Source: Acidobacteriota bacterium (GTDB taxonomy: Bacteria; Acidobacteriota; Terriglobia; Acidiferrales; UBA7541). From it: 64,000 nucleotides of DNA. Location of the stretch: contig JABCZG010000020.1 of the NCBI GenBank assembly GCA_013289835.1, forward strand, positions 28,479 through 92,478, written 5' to 3'. Made by a program: the position numbers and the translations under genes. How positions within the stretch are numbered: position 1 is the first letter of the stretch; each line of letters starts with the position of its first letter. Under the pieces are notes generated by a model that worked only from the letters and a program-made list of their open reading frames with translations, searched no databases and was not told the origin of the DNA. Shown in pieces: positions 61,887 through 64,000 of the stretch.

Positions 61887-62420
61887 TTACCCCAGTTTTT
61901 CGACGCTGGCGAAATCGAGCTCCACCGGCGTCGAGCGCCCGAAAATCGTTACGGAAACCTTCAGGCGGCTGTGATCGTTGTCGATCTCTTCGACGTTGCC
62001 GTTGAAATTCGCAAACGGCCCGTCCACGATGCGCACCTGCTCGTTGCGCTCGAAGACGACTTTCGGCTTCGGGCGGTCCTGCGGCGTGTGCACGCGATTG
62101 ATAATGCCGTCCACTTCCGCTTCCGTCAGCGGCGACGGCGACGTGGCCGAGCCGACGAAACCGGTCACGCGGGGCGTCGAGCGCACGATGTGCCAGGTGT
62201 TTTCGTCGAGGTCCATTTCCACGAGCACGTAGCCGGGATAGGACATGCGATTCGAAACCACCTTCTTGCCGTTGCGCACTTCGACCACTTCCTCCATGGG
62301 GATCATGACCCGGCCGATCTTGTCCTGGAGCGTAAACGCGGCCACACGGCTCTCCAAGCTTTCCTTGACCTTCTTCTCGAAGCCGGAGTAGGTATGGATG
62401 ATGTACCACTGCATTGACAT
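61887..62420 (-). CDS. nusG: Transcription termination/antitermination protein NusG
   Basis: 177 residues from the ATG at 62420 (MSMQWYIIHTYSGFEKKVKE); the open extension to 62558 overlaps secE and is not used. NGN domain (about 1-115, RMSYPGYVLVEMDLDENTWH) and C-terminal KOW domain (FERNEQVRIVDGPFANFNG). It binds the polymerase clamp and couples to Rho or S10. It starts 17 bases after secE. Confidence 0.97.
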   Translation of the reverse strand: MSMQWYIIHTYSGFEKKVKESLESRVAAFTLQDKIGRVMIPMEEVVEVRNGKKVVSNRMSYPGYVLVEMDLDENTWHIVRSTPRVTGFVGSATSPSPLTEAEVDGIINRVHTPQDRPKPKVVFERNEQVRIVDGPFANFNGNVEEIDNDHSRLKVSVTIFGRSTPVELDFASVEKLG

Positions 62421-62436
62421 CGTTTTCTGGTCCTCT

Positions 62437-62727
62437 TCAGATCCCAAACTTTTTGAAAACGTAAGCGACTCCCATCTGCACGAGCTTGTCAACGACGGCA
62501 AGAAACACGCCGAAGAAGGCCACCGTGGCCACCACAACCCAGGTGGTCGAGATGACATCCTCGCGGCTTGGCCAGGTCACTTGCTTCATCTCCACGCGAA
62601 CGTCGTGCAGAAACTCGCGCGTGTCGGCGACCGTGCCGGTAACTTTTTGGCCGACCCCGGCCGCTGCTCCCGTGATGGCGTTGCCTTGCGATTCTTCGTT
62701 CTTCACTTTGACCGCCTGCGTGGTCAT
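62437..62727 (-). CDS. secE: Preprotein translocase subunit SecE
   Basis: 96 residues from the ATG at 62727 with GAGGATCC just upstream. A soluble N-terminus leads to the conserved amphipathic region (REFLHDVRVEMKQVTWPSRE) and one membrane helix (TTWVVVATVAFFGVFLAVVD). It clamps SecY in the translocon. Lies between tRNA-Trp and nusG, a very common order. Confidence 0.95.
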   Translation of the reverse strand: MTTQAVKVKNEESQGNAITGAAAGVGQKVTGTVADTREFLHDVRVEMKQVTWPSREDVISTTWVVVATVAFFGVFLAVVDKLVQMGVAYVFKKFGI

Positions 62728-62802
62728 GGATCCTCGTTCATTCAAAAACTGCAAAAAACCGCTGCCGCTCTTGCCTGCGCTGGCTAAGCGCTTCCCAAAC
62801 TC

Positions 62803-62877
62803 TGGCAGGGGAGGAGGGATTCGAACCCCCATACCCGGTTTTGGAGACCGGAGTCCTAGCCGTTGGACGACTCCCCT
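62803..62877 (-). tRNA. tRNA-Trp (CCA anticodon)
   Basis: 75 bases including an encoded 3' CCA. Acceptor stem AGGGGAG/CTCCCCT, discriminator G, D-arm region with CCAACGGCTAGGA, anticodon stem CCGGT/ACCGG with loop CTCCAAA (anticodon CCA at 62842-62844) and T-arm GGGGGTTCGAATCCCTC. Sits between rpmG and secE, the usual place of a tRNA-Trp gene. Confidence 0.97.
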
Positions 62878-62919
62878 AAAATCAAAACCGGCCTGTCCCC
62901 CACCCTGCGAAACGAAAAC

Positions 62920-63069
62920 TTACTTCACTTCCTTGTGCGCCGTTTGTTTGCGGCACGTATTGCAGAACTTCTTCGTTTCCATCCGCTCGGTATGCTTCTT
63001 TTTGTTCTTCGACGTTGTGTAGTTGCGGTTTTTGCAATCGCCGCACTGCAAGGTAATGATTTCGCGCAT
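62920..63069 (-). CDS. rpmG: 50S ribosomal protein L33
   Basis: 49 residues from the ATG at 63069, starting MREIITLQCGDCKNRNYTTS and ending KQTAHKEVK. The zinc form (C+), with C9, C12, C36 and C39. It sits near the E site of the 50S subunit. Located between tuf and tRNA-Trp, the common order tuf-rpmG-trnW-secE-nusG. Confidence 0.96.
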   Translation of the reverse strand: MREIITLQCGDCKNRNYTTSKNKKKHTERMETKKFCNTCRKQTAHKEVK

Positions 63070-63119
63070 GACTTAATTCCCTTTTCTTGGTGCGTCCGCC
63101 ATTTCGCGGCGGAGAAAAC

Positions 63120-64000
<881 letters not shown>

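Overview
The window reads as a chromosomal segment of an Acidobacteriota (Terriglobia-like) bacterium. This rests on gene content and order rather than a database search: lysS-lolC-lolD-clpC-bamA-ompH runs as one co-directional block, secreted and outer-membrane proteins are numerous, an ECF sigma / zinc-finger anti-sigma / DUF4097 operon is present, RpoB carries an extra cysteine-rich segment, and short palindromes of the GGACAGACA..TGTCTGTCC type are scattered between genes. GC is moderately high, and GTG and TTG starts are common. I see no phage, insertion sequence, CRISPR array or conjugative genes; this is core and lineage-specific chromosome.

Layout. 1-2.5 kb: rimP-nusA-infB (minus strand, infB cut by the window edge), with a good promoter and a terminator-like hairpin in the leader. 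2.6-7.7 kb: secreted phosphoesterase, a TPM-nucleotidyltransferase-LemA operon, and a class II aldolase. 7.9-22.8 kb (minus): lysS, lolC, lolD, clpC, bamA, a giant beta-propeller lipoprotein and ompH, largely concerned with envelope biogenesis and protein quality control. 22.9-27.1 kb: two small secreted proteins, a zinc alcohol dehydrogenase and a membrane glycosyltransferase; a scrap of a second glycosyltransferase copy lies beyond the dehydrogenase. 27.3-32.0 kb (plus): an unknown helical protein, the sigma/anti-sigma/DUF4097 operon, shikimate kinase and a secreted protein. 32.2-37.1 kb: zinc-ribbon XRE regulator, HD hydrolase, PAP2-like membrane protein, CadC-like regulator and MarR regulator. 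37.2-46.0 kb: a cysteine-free SUOX-fold protein with a Mop domain protein, ispG, an HTH/SRPBCC pair with a clear operator, TetR with a perfect operator, a retropepsin-NTF2 fusion, gatC and gatA separated by palindromic repeats, and a DinB-family protein. 46.2-50.4 kb: a small HTH-like protein, a secreted protein and a hybrid histidine kinase. 50.6-64.0 kb (minus): the transcription/translation block tuf-rpmG-tRNA-Trp-secE-nusG-rplKAJL-rpoBC, ending in a strong terminator.

No single exotic system stands out. The observations most worth following are the duplicated cysteine-pair insertion in RpoB, the attenuator-like hairpin in front of rimP-nusA-infB, the glycosyltransferase remnant, the leaderless HTH/SRPBCC operon with its operator, the cysteine-less SUOX-fold protein beside a molbindin, the retropepsin-NTF2 fusion with an altered catalytic triad, and the palindromic repeat family that has entered both gatC/gatA and rpoB/rpoC.
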